NCBI GenBank assembly: GCA_030433005.1
Contig: JAUILQ010000012.1
Coordinates: forward strand, 1-64,000
Source: Alphaproteobacteria bacterium
Lineage (GTDB): Bacteria; Pseudomonadota; Alphaproteobacteria; Kiloniellales; DSM-21159
Reading direction: 5' to 3'
DNA length: 64,000 bases
Shown: positions 53,760 through 62,537 of the stretch, piece by piece
How positions within the stretch are numbered: position 1 is the stretch's first letter
How the letters are laid out: every line of letters starts with the position of its first letter
The notes under the pieces: model-generated
Seen by the model: only the letters and a program-made list of their open reading frames with translations
Database searches by the model: none
What the model was told of the DNA's origin: nothing
Position numbers and translations under genes: made by a program

Positions 53760-55547
53760 ATGCCAGAGGCCTACACCACAGTCGACCACACCTACGACGT
53801 CGTCGTCGTCGGCGCCGGCGGCGCCGGCCTGCGCGCCACGCTGGAGCTCGCCGCGGCCGGCCTGAAGACGGCCTGCATCTCCAAGGTCTTCCCGACGCGC
53901 AGCCACACCGTGGCCGCGCAGGGCGGCATCTCCGCGGCGCTCGGCAACATGGGCCCGGACGACTGGCGCTGGCACATGTACGACACGGTCAAGGGCTCCG
54001 ACTGGCTCGGCGACCAGGACGCCATCGAGTACATGACCAAGGAGGCGATCCCGGCGATCATCGAGCTGGAGCACTACGGCGTGCCCTTCAGCCGCACCGA
54101 GGCCGGCAAGATCTACCAGCGCCCCTTCGGCGGCATGACCACCGAGTACGGCAAGGGCACCGCGCAGCGGACCTGCGCCGCCGCCGACCGCACCGGCCAC
54201 GCCATCCTGCACACGCTCTACCAGCAGTCGCTGCGCAACAACGCCGAGTTCTTCATCGAGTACTTCGCGCTCGACCTGATGATGGAGGAGGGCGAGTGCC
54301 GCGGCGTCGTCGCCTGGAACCTCGACGACGGCACGATCCACCGCTTCCGCGCCCACAAGGTGATCCTGGCGACCGGCGGCTACGGCCGGGTCTACTTCTC
54401 CTGCACCTCGGCGCACACCTGCACCGGCGACGGCAACGCCATGGTGCTGCGCGCCGGCCTGCCGCTGCAGGACATGGAGTTCGTGCAGTTCCACCCGACC
54501 GGCATCTACGGCGCCGGCTGCCTGATCACCGAAGGTTCGCGCGGCGAGGGCGGCTACCTCACCAACTCCGAGGGCGAGCGCTTCATGGAGCGCTACGCGC
54601 CCTCCGCCAAGGACCTGGCCAGCCGCGACGTGGTCTCGCGTTCGATGACCATCGAGATCAACGAGGGCCGCGGCGTCGGCGCCAACAAGGACCATATCCA
54701 CCTGCACCTCGAGCACCTCGACCCGAAGGTGCTGCACGAGCGCCTGCCCGGCATCTCGGAGACCGCGAAGATCTTCGCCGGCGTCGACGTCACCAAGGAG
54801 CCGATCCCGGTGCTGCCGACCTGCCACTACAACATGGGCGGCATCCCGACGAACTTTCACGGCGAGGTGCTGACCAGCAAGGACGGCGACCCCGATTCGG
54901 TGGTGCCGGGCCTGATGGCGGTCGGCGAGGCGGCCTGCGTCTCGGTCCACGGCGCCAACCGCCTGGGCTCGAACTCGCTGCTCGACCTGGTCGTCTTCGG
55001 CCGCGCCGCCGGCAAGCGCTGCGCCGACACCATGACCCCGGGCGAGGGCCACCGGCCGCTGCCGGCCGACGCCGACGAGCCGGCGCTGAGCCGCCTCGAT
55101 CGCCTGCGCAACGCCAAGGGCGGCACGCGCACGGCGCAGATGCGCCTCGACATGCAGCGCGTCATGCAGACCCACGCCGCGGTGTTCCGCACCGGCGACA
55201 CGCTCAAGGAGGGCGTCGACAAGCTGGACTCGGTCTGGGCCCAGAAGGACGACATCTCGGTCAGCGACCGCTCGATGGTGTGGAACTCCGACCTCGTCGA
55301 GACCCTGGAGTTCGACAACCTGATCAGCCAGGCCGTGGCGACCATCACCTCCGGCCTCGAGCGCACCGAGAGCCGCGGCGCCCATGCCCGCGAGGACTAC
55401 CCGGACCGCGACGACGAGAACTGGATGAAGCACTCGATCGTCTGGGTCGACGACAAGGGCAAGGCGAGGCTCGAGACCCGGCCGGTGCACATGCAGCCGA
55501 TGACCAACGAAGTGCAGTCCTTCCCGCCCAAGGCGCGGGTCTACTGA
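53760..55547 (+). CDS. sdhA: Succinate dehydrogenase flavoprotein subunit
   Basis: 595 residues, normal length. FAD fold [18 protein letters not shown], the FAD-linking His in [18 protein letters not shown], active-site regions [18 protein letters not shown] and [17 protein letters not shown], and the C-terminal [22 protein letters not shown]. It oxidises succinate to fumarate on the cytoplasmic face of complex II. Confidence 0.99.
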   Translation: MPEAYTTVDHTYDVVVVGAGGAGLRATLELAAAGLKTACISKVFPTRSHTVAAQGGISAALGNMGPDDWRWHMYDTVKGSDWLGDQDAIEYMTKEAIPAIIELEHYGVPFSRTEAGKIYQRPFGGMTTEYGKGTAQRTCAAADRTGHAILHTLYQQSLRNNAEFFIEYFALDLMMEEGECRGVVAWNLDDGTIHRFRAHKVILATGGYGRVYFSCTSAHTCTGDGNAMVLRAGLPLQDMEFVQFHPTGIYGAGCLITEGSRGEGGYLTNSEGERFMERYAPSAKDLASRDVVSRSMTIEINEGRGVGANKDHIHLHLEHLDPKVLHERLPGISETAKIFAGVDVTKEPIPVLPTCHYNMGGIPTNFHGEVLTSKDGDPDSVVPGLMAVGEAACVSVHGANRLGSNSLLDLVVFGRAAGKRCADTMTPGEGHRPLPADADEPALSRLDRLRNAKGGTRTAQMRLDMQRVMQTHAAVFRTGDTLKEGVDKLDSVWAQKDDISVSDRSMVWNSDLVETLEFDNLISQAVATITSGLERTESRGAHAREDYPDRDDENWMKHSIVWVDDKGKARLETRPVHMQPMTNEVQSFPPKARVY

Positions 55548-55577
55548 GCGGGCTGGATCTGAAGGGAACGACCGACC

Positions 55578-56357
55578 ATGGCTGAATTCGCGCTGCCTGC
55601 GAACTCGAAGATCGGCACCGGCAAGACCTGGCCGGCGCCCTCGGGGGCGAAGAAGACCAAGACCTTCAAGGTCTATCGCTGGAATCCCGACGACGGCCAG
55701 AACCCGCGGGTCGACAGCTACAGCATCGACCTCGACGACTGCGGCCCGATGGTCCTGGACGCGCTGATCAAGATCAAGAACGAAGTCGACCCGACGCTGA
55801 CCTTCCGGCGCTCCTGCCGCGAGGGCGTCTGCGGCTCCTGCGCCATGAACATCGACGGCGTCAACACGCTGGCCTGCACGATGAACCTGCACGACGTCGA
55901 CGGCGACGTGAAGATCTACCCACTGCCGCACCAACCGGTGATCAAGGACCTGGTGCCCGACCTCAGCGGCGCCTACGCCCAGCTGCAGACCATCGAGCCC
56001 TGGCTCAAGACGACGACCGCGGCGCCCGAGCGCGAGCGGCCTCAGAGCCCCGAGGAGCGCGCCAAGCTCGACGGCCTCTGGGAGTGCATCCTCTGCTTCT
56101 CCTGCCAGACCTCCTGCCCGAGCTACTGGTGGAACGGCGACCGCTACCTGGGCCCGGCGATCCTGCTCCAGGCCTACCGCTGGATCGCCGACAGCCGCGA
56201 CGAGTTCACCGGCGAGCGGCTCGACCAGCTGGAAGACCCCTTCCGGCTCTACCGCTGCCACACGATCATGAACTGCACGCGCACCTGCCCGAAGAACCTG
56301 AACCCGGCCAAGGCGATCGCCGAGATCAAGAAGCTGATGGTCGAGCGCAAGGGCTGA
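55578..56357 (+). CDS. sdhB: Succinate dehydrogenase iron-sulfur subunit
   Basis: 259 residues. The [2Fe-2S] ligands are in [15 protein letters not shown]...LAC, and the [4Fe-4S] and [3Fe-4S] ligands in [15 protein letters not shown] and [15 protein letters not shown]. It passes electrons from SdhA to quinone. ATG at 55578, 30 bp after sdhA; last gene of the operon. Confidence 0.99.
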   Translation: MAEFALPANSKIGTGKTWPAPSGAKKTKTFKVYRWNPDDGQNPRVDSYSIDLDDCGPMVLDALIKIKNEVDPTLTFRRSCREGVCGSCAMNIDGVNTLACTMNLHDVDGDVKIYPLPHQPVIKDLVPDLSGAYAQLQTIEPWLKTTTAAPERERPQSPEERAKLDGLWECILCFSCQTSCPSYWWNGDRYLGPAILLQAYRWIADSRDEFTGERLDQLEDPFRLYRCHTIMNCTRTCPKNLNPAKAIAEIKKLMVERKG

Positions 56358-56379
56358 GCGGCACCGCCGCGGCGGCCGA

Positions 56380-56414
56380 CTGGTCCCCTCGTGGGGCCGG
56401 AAAGCGGCTCTTTT
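56380..56414 (+). terminator. Weak terminator candidate after sdhB
   Basis: CTGG (56380-56383) and CCCC (56385-56388) pair with GGGG (56393-56396) and CCGG (56397-56400) around TCGT, with one bulged T. TTTT follows about ten bases later (56411-56414), further than usual. Confidence 0.3.
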
Positions 56415-56438
56415 CAGGGACCGCGTTCCGACTAGGAT
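56411..56438 (+). promoter_or_regulatory. Possible promoter of the PaiB-like gene
   Basis: TTTTCA (56411-56416), 16 nt, TAGGAT (56433-56438), about 30 bp before the ATG at 56470. The -35 match is poor. Confidence 0.3.
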
Positions 56439-56469
56439 CGGGCGATCCAGCCGCCCGGAGCGCCCCGCC

Positions 56470-57096
56470 ATGTTCGTGCCTGCCGCCTTCCGCCTGGAGG
56501 ATGCCGCGGCGATCGACAGCCTGATCGCCGCGCATTCCTTCGCTCTGCTGGTCACTGCCGGGCCCGACGGCCCGGCCGCGACCCCCTTGCCGCTGCTGCA
56601 CCGGCCGGACGAACGCCGTCTCTACGGCCATCTGGCGGCGGCCAATCCGCAGTGCGACGAGCTGCGCCGGCTGGCGCGCGACGGCGGCCGGGCGCTCGCC
56701 GTCTTCTCGGGCCCTCACGCCTACGTCTCGCCCTCGGCCTACCGGCCGGGCCCGGCGGTGCCGACCTGGAACTATCTCGCCGTCCAGGTCTCCGGCCCGC
56801 TGACGCTGCTCGACGACGCGCGCACCGCGCGTCTGCTCGACGAGCTGACCGCGCACCACGAGGCCGGCCGCGCCGCGCCCTGGTCGACGGCCGGCCAGGA
56901 CGCCGGCTTCCTGGAACGTCTGCGGCGCGGCGTGCTCGGCTTCGCGCTCGAGACCGAACGGGTCGAGGGCAAGGCCAAGCTGTCGCAGAACCGGCCGGCG
57001 ATCGACCGGGCCGGCGTCGCCGCGAGCCTGGAGGCCGAGCCGCATCCCGAGGCCCAGGCGACGGCCGCCTGGATGCGCCGGCTCGGGATCGCCTGA
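56470..57096 (+). CDS. PaiB-like FMN-binding split-barrel protein
   Basis: 208 residues. Family features: MFVPAAFRLED at the N-terminus, FALLVTAGPDGPAATPLPLL (beta core), the FMN/substrate motif PTWNYLAVQV, and KLSQNRP near the C-terminus. PaiB of Bacillus was named as a negative regulator of sporulation and protease genes, but many homologues act as FMN- or heme-related proteins, so a regulatory role here is only a name. There is no helix-turn-helix. It is single between sdhB and the glycerophosphodiesterase. Confidence 0.92.
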   Translation: MFVPAAFRLEDAAAIDSLIAAHSFALLVTAGPDGPAATPLPLLHRPDERRLYGHLAAANPQCDELRRLARDGGRALAVFSGPHAYVSPSAYRPGPAVPTWNYLAVQVSGPLTLLDDARTARLLDELTAHHEAGRAAPWSTAGQDAGFLERLRRGVLGFALETERVEGKAKLSQNRPAIDRAGVAASLEAEPHPEAQATAAWMRRLGIA

Positions 57097-57142
57097 GCCC
57101 GGCTCCGGCGCCGGCCGGGCCCTGCCAATCCCCGACGGCCTC

Positions 57143-57151
57143 TGCTACAAT
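57143..57151 (+). promoter_or_regulatory. Extended -10 promoter placing transcription start at the GDPD start codon
   Basis: TGC-TACAAT (57143-57151) is an extended -10 element. The first transcribed base would fall at about 57158, exactly the ATG. No Shine-Dalgarno sequence precedes the ATG, consistent with a leaderless mRNA. Confidence 0.5.
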
Positions 57152-57157
57152 CGCGCC

Positions 57158-58285
57158 ATGCCTTCCCCGGAGGATCCCTCGGAGCGCCGCGCTTCGGCCG
57201 GCGCCGCCGCCGGCCGGTCGTCCGCGAAGCGCCCGCGGCTGTCCGGGCAGACCGTCGGCGCGCTCGCCGTCACGCTGGCGCTGCTGGCCGCCGGTCTGCT
57301 CGTCACGCTCGGCGCCGAGCGGCCGGGCCGGGTGCCGGCGGCCCATGCCGAACCGGCCTTCGAGGCGCTCGGCCACCGCGGCGCGCGCGGGCTGATGCCG
57401 GAGAACACCCTGCCGGCCTTCCGGCGCGCGCTCGCGGTCGGCGTCACCACGCTGGAACTGGACGTCGTGCTGACCGCGGACGGCGTGCCGGTCGTGCTGC
57501 ACGACCTGCGCCTGCCTGCCGACCGTACGCGTACGCCGGCGGGCGCGTGGCTGGAGGGCCCGGGCCCGGCGGTCTCCAGCCTGTCGCTCGAGGCGCTGCA
57601 GGCCTACGACGTGGGCTGCGCCCGGCCGGGCAGCCGCGCAGCCGGCCGCTTTCCCGAGCAAGCCTGCCTGGACGGGGTCGCGGCGCCGACGCTGGCCGCC
57701 GTGCTCGCGCTCGGCGAGGCCTGGAGCGGCGGCCGGATCGGCTATTCGATCGAGACCAAGCTGTCGCCGGACGAACCGGCCGCCTCGTCGAGCCCGTCGG
57801 ACCTGGCAGCCGCGGTGGTCGAGGCGGTGCGGGCGGCCGGGGTCGAGGCGCGCACGACGGTCCAGTCCTTCGACTGGCGCAGCCTCGCGGCGGTGCAGGC
57901 GATCGCGCCGGAGCTGCCGACCGTGCATCTGACCGTAGAGCGCTCCTGGCTGGACAACCTGCAGCGCGGCCGGCCGGAGGCCTCGCCCTGGCTCGCCGGC
58001 CTCGATGCCGACGACTTCCCGGCGCGCCCAGCGGCCCTGGTCGCCGAGGCCGGCGGCGCCGTCTGGTCGCCCTACTATCGCGACCTGCGCGAGGGCGACG
58101 TCGCCGCGGCCCACGACCTCGGGCTGCGCGTCGTGGTCTGGACCGTGAACGATCCCGTCGACATGGCGCGCCTGCTCGACGACGGGGTCGACGGCATCGT
58201 CACCGACTATCCGGACCGCCTGCGCGTGGTGCTCGCCGACAAGGGCCGGCCGCTGCCCCAGCCCTTCCACCGCCCGACCCACTGA
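57158..58285 (+). CDS. Glycerophosphodiester phosphodiesterase, membrane-anchored or exported
   Basis: 375 residues. Basic cytoplasmic N-tail (about 1-30), a hydrophobic segment TVGALAVTLALLAAGLLVTL (about 31-51) acting as signal anchor or signal peptide, then the GDPD TIM barrel: LGHRGARGLMPENTLPAF (catalytic His/Arg and Glu), LELDVVLTADGVPVVLHD (metal ligands), IGYSIETK and the terminal DGIVTDYPDRL. It hydrolyses glycerophosphodiesters to glycerol-3-phosphate plus alcohol, probably on the periplasmic side. Likely leaderless transcript. Confidence 0.93.
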   Translation: MPSPEDPSERRASAGAAAGRSSAKRPRLSGQTVGALAVTLALLAAGLLVTLGAERPGRVPAAHAEPAFEALGHRGARGLMPENTLPAFRRALAVGVTTLELDVVLTADGVPVVLHDLRLPADRTRTPAGAWLEGPGPAVSSLSLEALQAYDVGCARPGSRAAGRFPEQACLDGVAAPTLAAVLALGEAWSGGRIGYSIETKLSPDEPAASSSPSDLAAAVVEAVRAAGVEARTTVQSFDWRSLAAVQAIAPELPTVHLTVERSWLDNLQRGRPEASPWLAGLDADDFPARPAALVAEAGGAVWSPYYRDLREGDVAAAHDLGLRVVVWTVNDPVDMARLLDDGVDGIVTDYPDRLRVVLADKGRPLPQPFHRPTH

Positions 58286-58328
58286 GCGCCGGGCGCCGGC
58301 CCGGTTGTTCGACGCTCGAGCGGACGCA

Positions 58329-58354
58329 GGACGCCGTCCGGCGAGACGGCGTCC
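58329..58354. terminator. Perfect hairpin between GDPD and the convergent DUF6494 gene
   Basis: GGACGCCGTC (58329-58338), loop CGGCGA, GACGGCGTCC (58345-58354), adjoining the DUF6494 stop codon. Symmetric, no T tract on either strand. Confidence 0.55.
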
Positions 58355-58355
58355 G

Positions 58356-58562
58356 CTACTCCAGCTCGATGCGGCTCTCGACGACGTGATCGACGTCGAC
58401 GCCCTCGACGGTCAGCCGGACGCGGGCGGTCAGCGCGGTCTTGCCGGCCAGGGCGCCGCTCTCCACGGCGCCGCGCACCGCTGTCTCGATCTCCCGCTGG
58501 GAGGTCACGCCGACCTGCTTGAGGAACTTCCGCAGCGACATGTTGAAGGCGTCCTCGTTCAT
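58356..58562 (-). CDS. DUF6494 family protein
   Basis: 68 residues, full length for the family. MNEDAFNMSLRKFLKQVGVTSQREIE, then GKTALTARVRLTVEGVDVDHVVE. Short helix-plus-sheet protein of unknown function, common in alpha- and gammaproteobacteria. ATG at 58562 follows AAAGGGAAGC. Divergent from the L,D-transpeptidase gene. Confidence 0.88.
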   Translation of the reverse strand: MNEDAFNMSLRKFLKQVGVTSQREIETAVRGAVESGALAGKTALTARVRLTVEGVDVDHVVESRIELE

Positions 58563-58721
58563 GCTTGCTTCCCTTTCGCCTGCGCCAATCTAAGCAGGAG
58601 GGATCAGAATCGCCGCAACGCCGTTTGTAAAGGGCGAGCGGGCCGTGGCCGAAGCGGAACGGCCCTTCGGAGGAGGCGATTGAGGGATCGCCGGGGAGAG
58701 GACAGAAGAGGTGCCCCCGAG

Positions 58722-60560
58722 ATGATGCTTTGTTCCCTGAAGACCCTGCGCGCGGCCGGCGTGGCCTGGTGCCTGACCGGGCTGGCCGGAGCCGCTCCCG
58801 CCGTCGCGCTGTCGCCGGCGGAGCTGCGGGGCGGCCCGGGCGACGGGCAGACCGGCGCCTCCGCGCCTGCCGAGCTGGCTGGACCCGAGGCACGGCTGGT
58901 CGGCGACGAGCGGCTGCAGCGCCTCTACGAGCCGCACGGCTTCCTGCCGATATGGCTCGACGCGGCGGCCGGCGGATCGGGCGCAGCGACCGGCCCGGTG
59001 GGCCTCAGCGCAGGCGGCCGTGCCGTCCTGGAAGCTCTCGAGGGCGCCCGGGAAGAGGGGCTGGACCCCTCGCGCTACCTGACCGACCGGATCGCCGCGG
59101 CGCGCCGCAGCGGCGACTGGCAGGCGCTCGACGTGCTGCTCAGCGCCGGGCTGCTGGACTACGTCACCGACATGACCCGCGGCCGCGAGGAGACCCGGTC
59201 GCTCGGCAGCGAGCTCGACAAGGGCGACGGCGCGATCGACCCGGTGCTGCGCGCCCGCGGCATCGCCTCGGCAGCCGACCCCGTTGCGGCCCTCGCGGCG
59301 CTCGCACCGAGCCACCCGCAGTACGCGCGCCTGCGCCGCACCCTGGCCGAGCTGCGCGAAATCTCGGCGACCGGCGGCTGGCGCCGCATTCCTGACGGCG
59401 AAACGCTGGATCCCGGCATGCGCGATCCGCGCGTCGTCGACCTGCGCGAGCGTCTCGCCGCGAGCGGTCATCTCGCGCCGCAGGCGGCCGGCCAGCCGGC
59501 GGTGCCGCCGCTCGAGGCCGAGCGGTCGGGCGAGCTGGCTGCGGCGCCCGGCGAGGCGGCGGCCGCCGCCGCCGGGGCCGCCGCCGGAGCCGGCGATGCC
59601 GAGAGCGCGGCGGACGCCTCGCTGTTCGGCTCGGACCTGGAGGCCGCCGTGCGCGCCTTCCAGACGCAGCACGGCCTGCAGGTCGACGGCCGGGTCGGGC
59701 CGGAGACCCTGGGCGCGCTGAACCGCTCGGTCGACGACCTGGTCCGCCAGGTCCAGGCCAACATGGAGCGCTGGCGCTGGCTGCCCCAGCAGCTCGGACC
59801 CCGCTACATCCTGGTGAACACCGCCGGCCACGACCTGGTCGCGGTCAAGGACGGCCGCCCGGTCCTGGAGATGCGCGTCGTCAACGGCCGCACCAGCCGC
59901 GAGACCCCGAGCTTCTCCGACGAGATGGAGTACCTCGAGGTCAACCCGACCTGGACGGTGCCGCCGACCATCTTCGCCCAGGACTACCTGCCGAAGCTGC
60001 GCCAGAACCCGGGCTATCTCTACGAGAAGAACATCACGCTCTACGCCAGCTGGTCGCGCAACGCGGCGCCGGTCGATCCCTATGCCGTCGACTGGCATGC
60101 CGTGCGGGCCAACGGGCGCAGCCTGCCCTACCGCCTGGTCCAGGCGCCGGGGCCGCACAATGCCCTGGGCCAGATCAAGTTCATGCTTCCCAACCGCTTC
60201 GCCATCTATCTCCATGATACGCCCGAGAAACATCTCTTCGCGCGCTCCGACCGCGCGCAGAGCTCCGGCTGTGTCCGGGTCGCCGATCCGAACGCCCTGG
60301 CCGCGCTGGTCCTCGAGGATGCGCCGGGGTGGGACATGGAACGGCTGCGCCGCGCCTACGCCAGCGGCCGGACCCAGCGGATCGGACTGGAGCGTCACTG
60401 GCCGGTTCACATCGCCTACCTGACGACCTGGGTCGACGACGCCGGAACCGCGCATTTCTACAAGGACGTCTATGATCGCGATGCCGAGCTGATCGAGCGA
60501 ATCGAAGGCGACCTGCTGCTGCTCGCCGAGGAGCCCGAGGTGGAGGCGGTCAAGAGCTGA
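58722..60560 (+). CDS. L,D-transpeptidase of the YcbB (LdtD) type
   Basis: 612 residues. Hydrophobic signal segment in the first 27 residues; YcbB-like scaffold domain about 50-260; an Ala/Gly linker (about 275-298); peptidoglycan-binding repeat LFGSDLEAAVRAFQTQHGLQ (about 300-345); YkuD catalytic domain about 360-545 with HDTPEKHLFARSDRAQSSGC and catalytic Cys517, then VRVADPNALA. It forms 3-3 crosslinks (or attaches envelope proteins) to peptidoglycan in the periplasm. Start ATG at 58722 or 58725. It precedes a MepK-like endopeptidase gene, the same order as ycbB-ycbK in E. coli. Confidence 0.93.
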   Translation: MMLCSLKTLRAAGVAWCLTGLAGAAPAVALSPAELRGGPGDGQTGASAPAELAGPEARLVGDERLQRLYEPHGFLPIWLDAAAGGSGAATGPVGLSAGGRAVLEALEGAREEGLDPSRYLTDRIAAARRSGDWQALDVLLSAGLLDYVTDMTRGREETRSLGSELDKGDGAIDPVLRARGIASAADPVAALAALAPSHPQYARLRRTLAELREISATGGWRRIPDGETLDPGMRDPRVVDLRERLAASGHLAPQAAGQPAVPPLEAERSGELAAAPGEAAAAAAGAAAGAGDAESAADASLFGSDLEAAVRAFQTQHGLQVDGRVGPETLGALNRSVDDLVRQVQANMERWRWLPQQLGPRYILVNTAGHDLVAVKDGRPVLEMRVVNGRTSRETPSFSDEMEYLEVNPTWTVPPTIFAQDYLPKLRQNPGYLYEKNITLYASWSRNAAPVDPYAVDWHAVRANGRSLPYRLVQAPGPHNALGQIKFMLPNRFAIYLHDTPEKHLFARSDRAQSSGCVRVADPNALAALVLEDAPGWDMERLRRAYASGRTQRIGLERHWPVHIAYLTTWVDDAGTAHFYKDVYDRDAELIERIEGDLLLLAEEPEVEAVKS

Positions 60561-60983
60561 GCCTTCCCGCAGAGGATTGACGCGCCAAGAAAAGCGGCCG
60601 GGAACAAGCGGTTTCCGGCCGTTTTTTCATGCCCTGCGGCAGGGCGCGCGGTTTAGTCCCTGTTATACTGCGACGCAGCGCCGCGCCGTCGCCGAATTCC
60701 GCGGCGCAGCGGCGTGTCGACAGCGGTCGCGCTGCGCCACTTTCTTAAGGATTTCAGCGAGAAAACCTGCTTAACTGCATGGAATCGCGATAATCCAACG
60801 CGGGCACGTGCAGCCAGGCCCGCGCCATTCCTCCGTTGACTTGGCCCAGGATCCTGTTAACCAAGTCTCAAGCGTGGGCGGCGACAACAGTCTCCTAACG
60901 AGCGGCGAGAGCCACCCACCCACACGCGCCGGTCCCCGGGACGGGCCAGCGCGTCCGAGACAGACCGAGATCGGGGGAGTCAG
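60561..60983. other. 423-bp gap before the MepK-like gene: terminator, promoter and a CtrA-like site
   Basis: No gene seen. After the terminator come an extended -10 promoter TGT-TATACT (60661-60669), an AT-rich stretch (60740-60800), TTGACT (60836-60841) with TAACCA 16 nt downstream (60858-60863) as a second possible promoter, and TTAA-N7-TCAA (60857-60871), one base from the alphaproteobacterial CtrA consensus TTAA-N7-TTAA. The leader from the first promoter would exceed 300 nt, so the second is the more economical start for the downstream gene. Confidence 0.45.
60595..60627 (+). terminator. Strong intrinsic terminator after the L,D-transpeptidase gene
   Basis: CGGCCGGGAAC (60595-60605), loop AAGCG, GTTTCCGGCCG (60611-60621), then TTTTTT (60622-60627). 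An 11-bp stem with one G-U pair and a full T tract; the only textbook terminator of the window. Confidence 0.9.
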
Positions 60984-61511
60984 ATGATCCTGAAATCGCG
61001 ACGCACGTTCCTTGCCACGGCCGCGGCGGGTACCGCCCTGCTGGCCATGCCGAACATCGTCAAGGCCCATAACGACGGGCGCCGTCTTTCGTTCCACAAC
61101 TGGCACACGGAAGAGCGCCTGAACGCGACCTACTGGGCCGGTGGCCGCTACGACACCGGCGCCCTGCGCGAGATCGACGACCTGCTGCGCGACTTCCGCA
61201 CCGGCGAGGTCCATCCGATCGACCGCAAGCTGCTCGACCTGCTGAACGACCTGCGCGTCGCGCTGCGCAGCGACTCGACCTTCGGCGTGATCTCGGGCTA
61301 CCGCTCGCCGAAGACCAACGCGGCGCTGCGCCAGAACGGCAACGGCGTCGCCAAGAAGTCCTATCACATGAAGGGCCAGGCGATTGACATCGCGATGACC
61401 GGCGTCTCGCTCGGCGCGGTGCACCGGGCCGCGCTCGATCTGAAGGCCGGCGGCGTCGGCCGCTACAGCCAGTTCGTCCACGTCGACACCGGCCCCGTTC
61501 GGACCTGGTAG
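60984..61511 (+). CDS. MepK/YcbK-like peptidoglycan endopeptidase (DUF882, M15 fold)
   Basis: 175 residues. Twin-arginine-type signal (KSRRTFLATAAAGTALLAMP), then DUF882: RRLSFHNWHTEERL, YRSPKTNAALR, the zinc ligands in SYHMKGQAIDIAM (His, Asp) and FVHVDTGPVRTW (His). E. coli MepK cleaves 3-3 (and weakly 4-3) crosslinks, the bonds made by L,D-transpeptidases, so the pairing with the preceding YcbB-type gene is logical. The strong terminator between them means separate transcripts. Confidence 0.93.
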   Translation: MILKSRRTFLATAAAGTALLAMPNIVKAHNDGRRLSFHNWHTEERLNATYWAGGRYDTGALREIDDLLRDFRTGEVHPIDRKLLDLLNDLRVALRSDSTFGVISGYRSPKTNAALRQNGNGVAKKSYHMKGQAIDIAMTGVSLGAVHRAALDLKAGGVGRYSQFVHVDTGPVRTW

Positions 61512-61603
61512 TTCCGGCGCCGGGGCGTGCCGTCGCGGCGCGTCCTGGTCTGGGCCGGCCGGCCCGGCTGGACTGGGCGGGGCGGCCGGGCGATAAGACG
61601 TCC

Positions 61604-62449
61604 ATGAGCGGTCGCCCCTTCCTCAAGATGCACGGCCTCGGCAACGATTTCGTCGTCGTCGACGCCCGCCGCGAGCCCTTCCGGCCGAGCCCCGGTCAGG
61701 CCGCGGCGATCGCCGATCGGCGCCGCGGCGTCGGCTGCGACCAGCTGATCGTGCTGGAGCCGGCGTCCGCCGAGGACGCCGGGCGGGCCGACCTCTTCAT
61801 GCGCATCTTCAATGCCGACGGCAGCGAGGCCGAGGCCTGCGGCAACGCCACGCGCTGCGTCGCCTCGCTGCTCTTCGCCGAGGGCCGAGAGCGCGTGGCG
61901 ATCCGCACGCTCGGCGGCCTGCTGCCCTGCACGCCGGCCGCGGACGGCGAGGTCACCGCCGACCTGGGTCCGGCCCATCTCGACTGGCGGGAGGTGCCGC
62001 TGGCCGAGCCGGCCGACACCCTGCGGCTCGACTTCGCCCGGGGCCCGCTGCGCGAGCCCGTGGCGCTGTCGATGGGCAATCCGCACGTCGTCTTCTTCGT
62101 CGAGCAGGATCCCGACGCGATCGACCTCGCGACGCTCGGCCCGGCGATCGAGCACGACCCGCTGTTCCCGCGGCGCACCAACGTGCAGCTCGTCCAGGTT
62201 CTCTCGCCGACCCGGCTGCGCCAGCGCATCTGGGAGCGCGGTGCCGGCCTGACCGAGGCCAGCGGCAGCGGCGGCTGCGCGGCCCAGGTCGCCGCGGTGC
62301 GCCGCGGCCTGACCGAGCGGCGGGCGCGGGTGGAGCAGCCCGGCGGCGCCCTGACGGTAGAGTGGCGCGAGGCCGACGGCCATGTCCTGATGACCGGGCC
62401 GGTGGCGACCGCCTTCAGCGGCCGTCTCGACGAGTCGCTGCTGAACTAG
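61604..62449 (+). CDS. dapF: Diaminopimelate epimerase homologue with one catalytic Cys replaced by Ser
   Basis: 281 residues, normal length. KMHGLGNDFVVVDAR is the DapF N-terminus, and ACGNATRCV holds the first catalytic Cys (C79). The second catalytic motif, normally ACGSGA or ACGTGA, reads ASGSGGCAA: Ser220 replaces the Cys (codon AGC at 62261 instead of TGC). Both thiols serve as acid/base pair in DapF. In the related proline-racemase superfamily, losing one Cys changes epimerases to dehydratases. So either the enzyme is impaired, or it is a paralogue with another activity, or position 62261 is a base error. The usual alphaproteobacterial neighbours (mtaB-like, ftsY) are absent. Confidence 0.82.
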   Translation: MSGRPFLKMHGLGNDFVVVDARREPFRPSPGQAAAIADRRRGVGCDQLIVLEPASAEDAGRADLFMRIFNADGSEAEACGNATRCVASLLFAEGRERVAIRTLGGLLPCTPAADGEVTADLGPAHLDWREVPLAEPADTLRLDFARGPLREPVALSMGNPHVVFFVEQDPDAIDLATLGPAIEHDPLFPRRTNVQLVQVLSPTRLRQRIWERGAGLTEASGSGGCAAQVAAVRRGLTERRARVEQPGGALTVEWREADGHVLMTGPVATAFSGRLDESLLN

Positions 62450-62537
62450 ACTCCTGACGCGGACAATCGCGACGGCAGGGCCCGGCGCTCCGACACTCCG
62501 GCGACGAACCGCTCTCCGTCCTGGGAGGATCGCCGCC

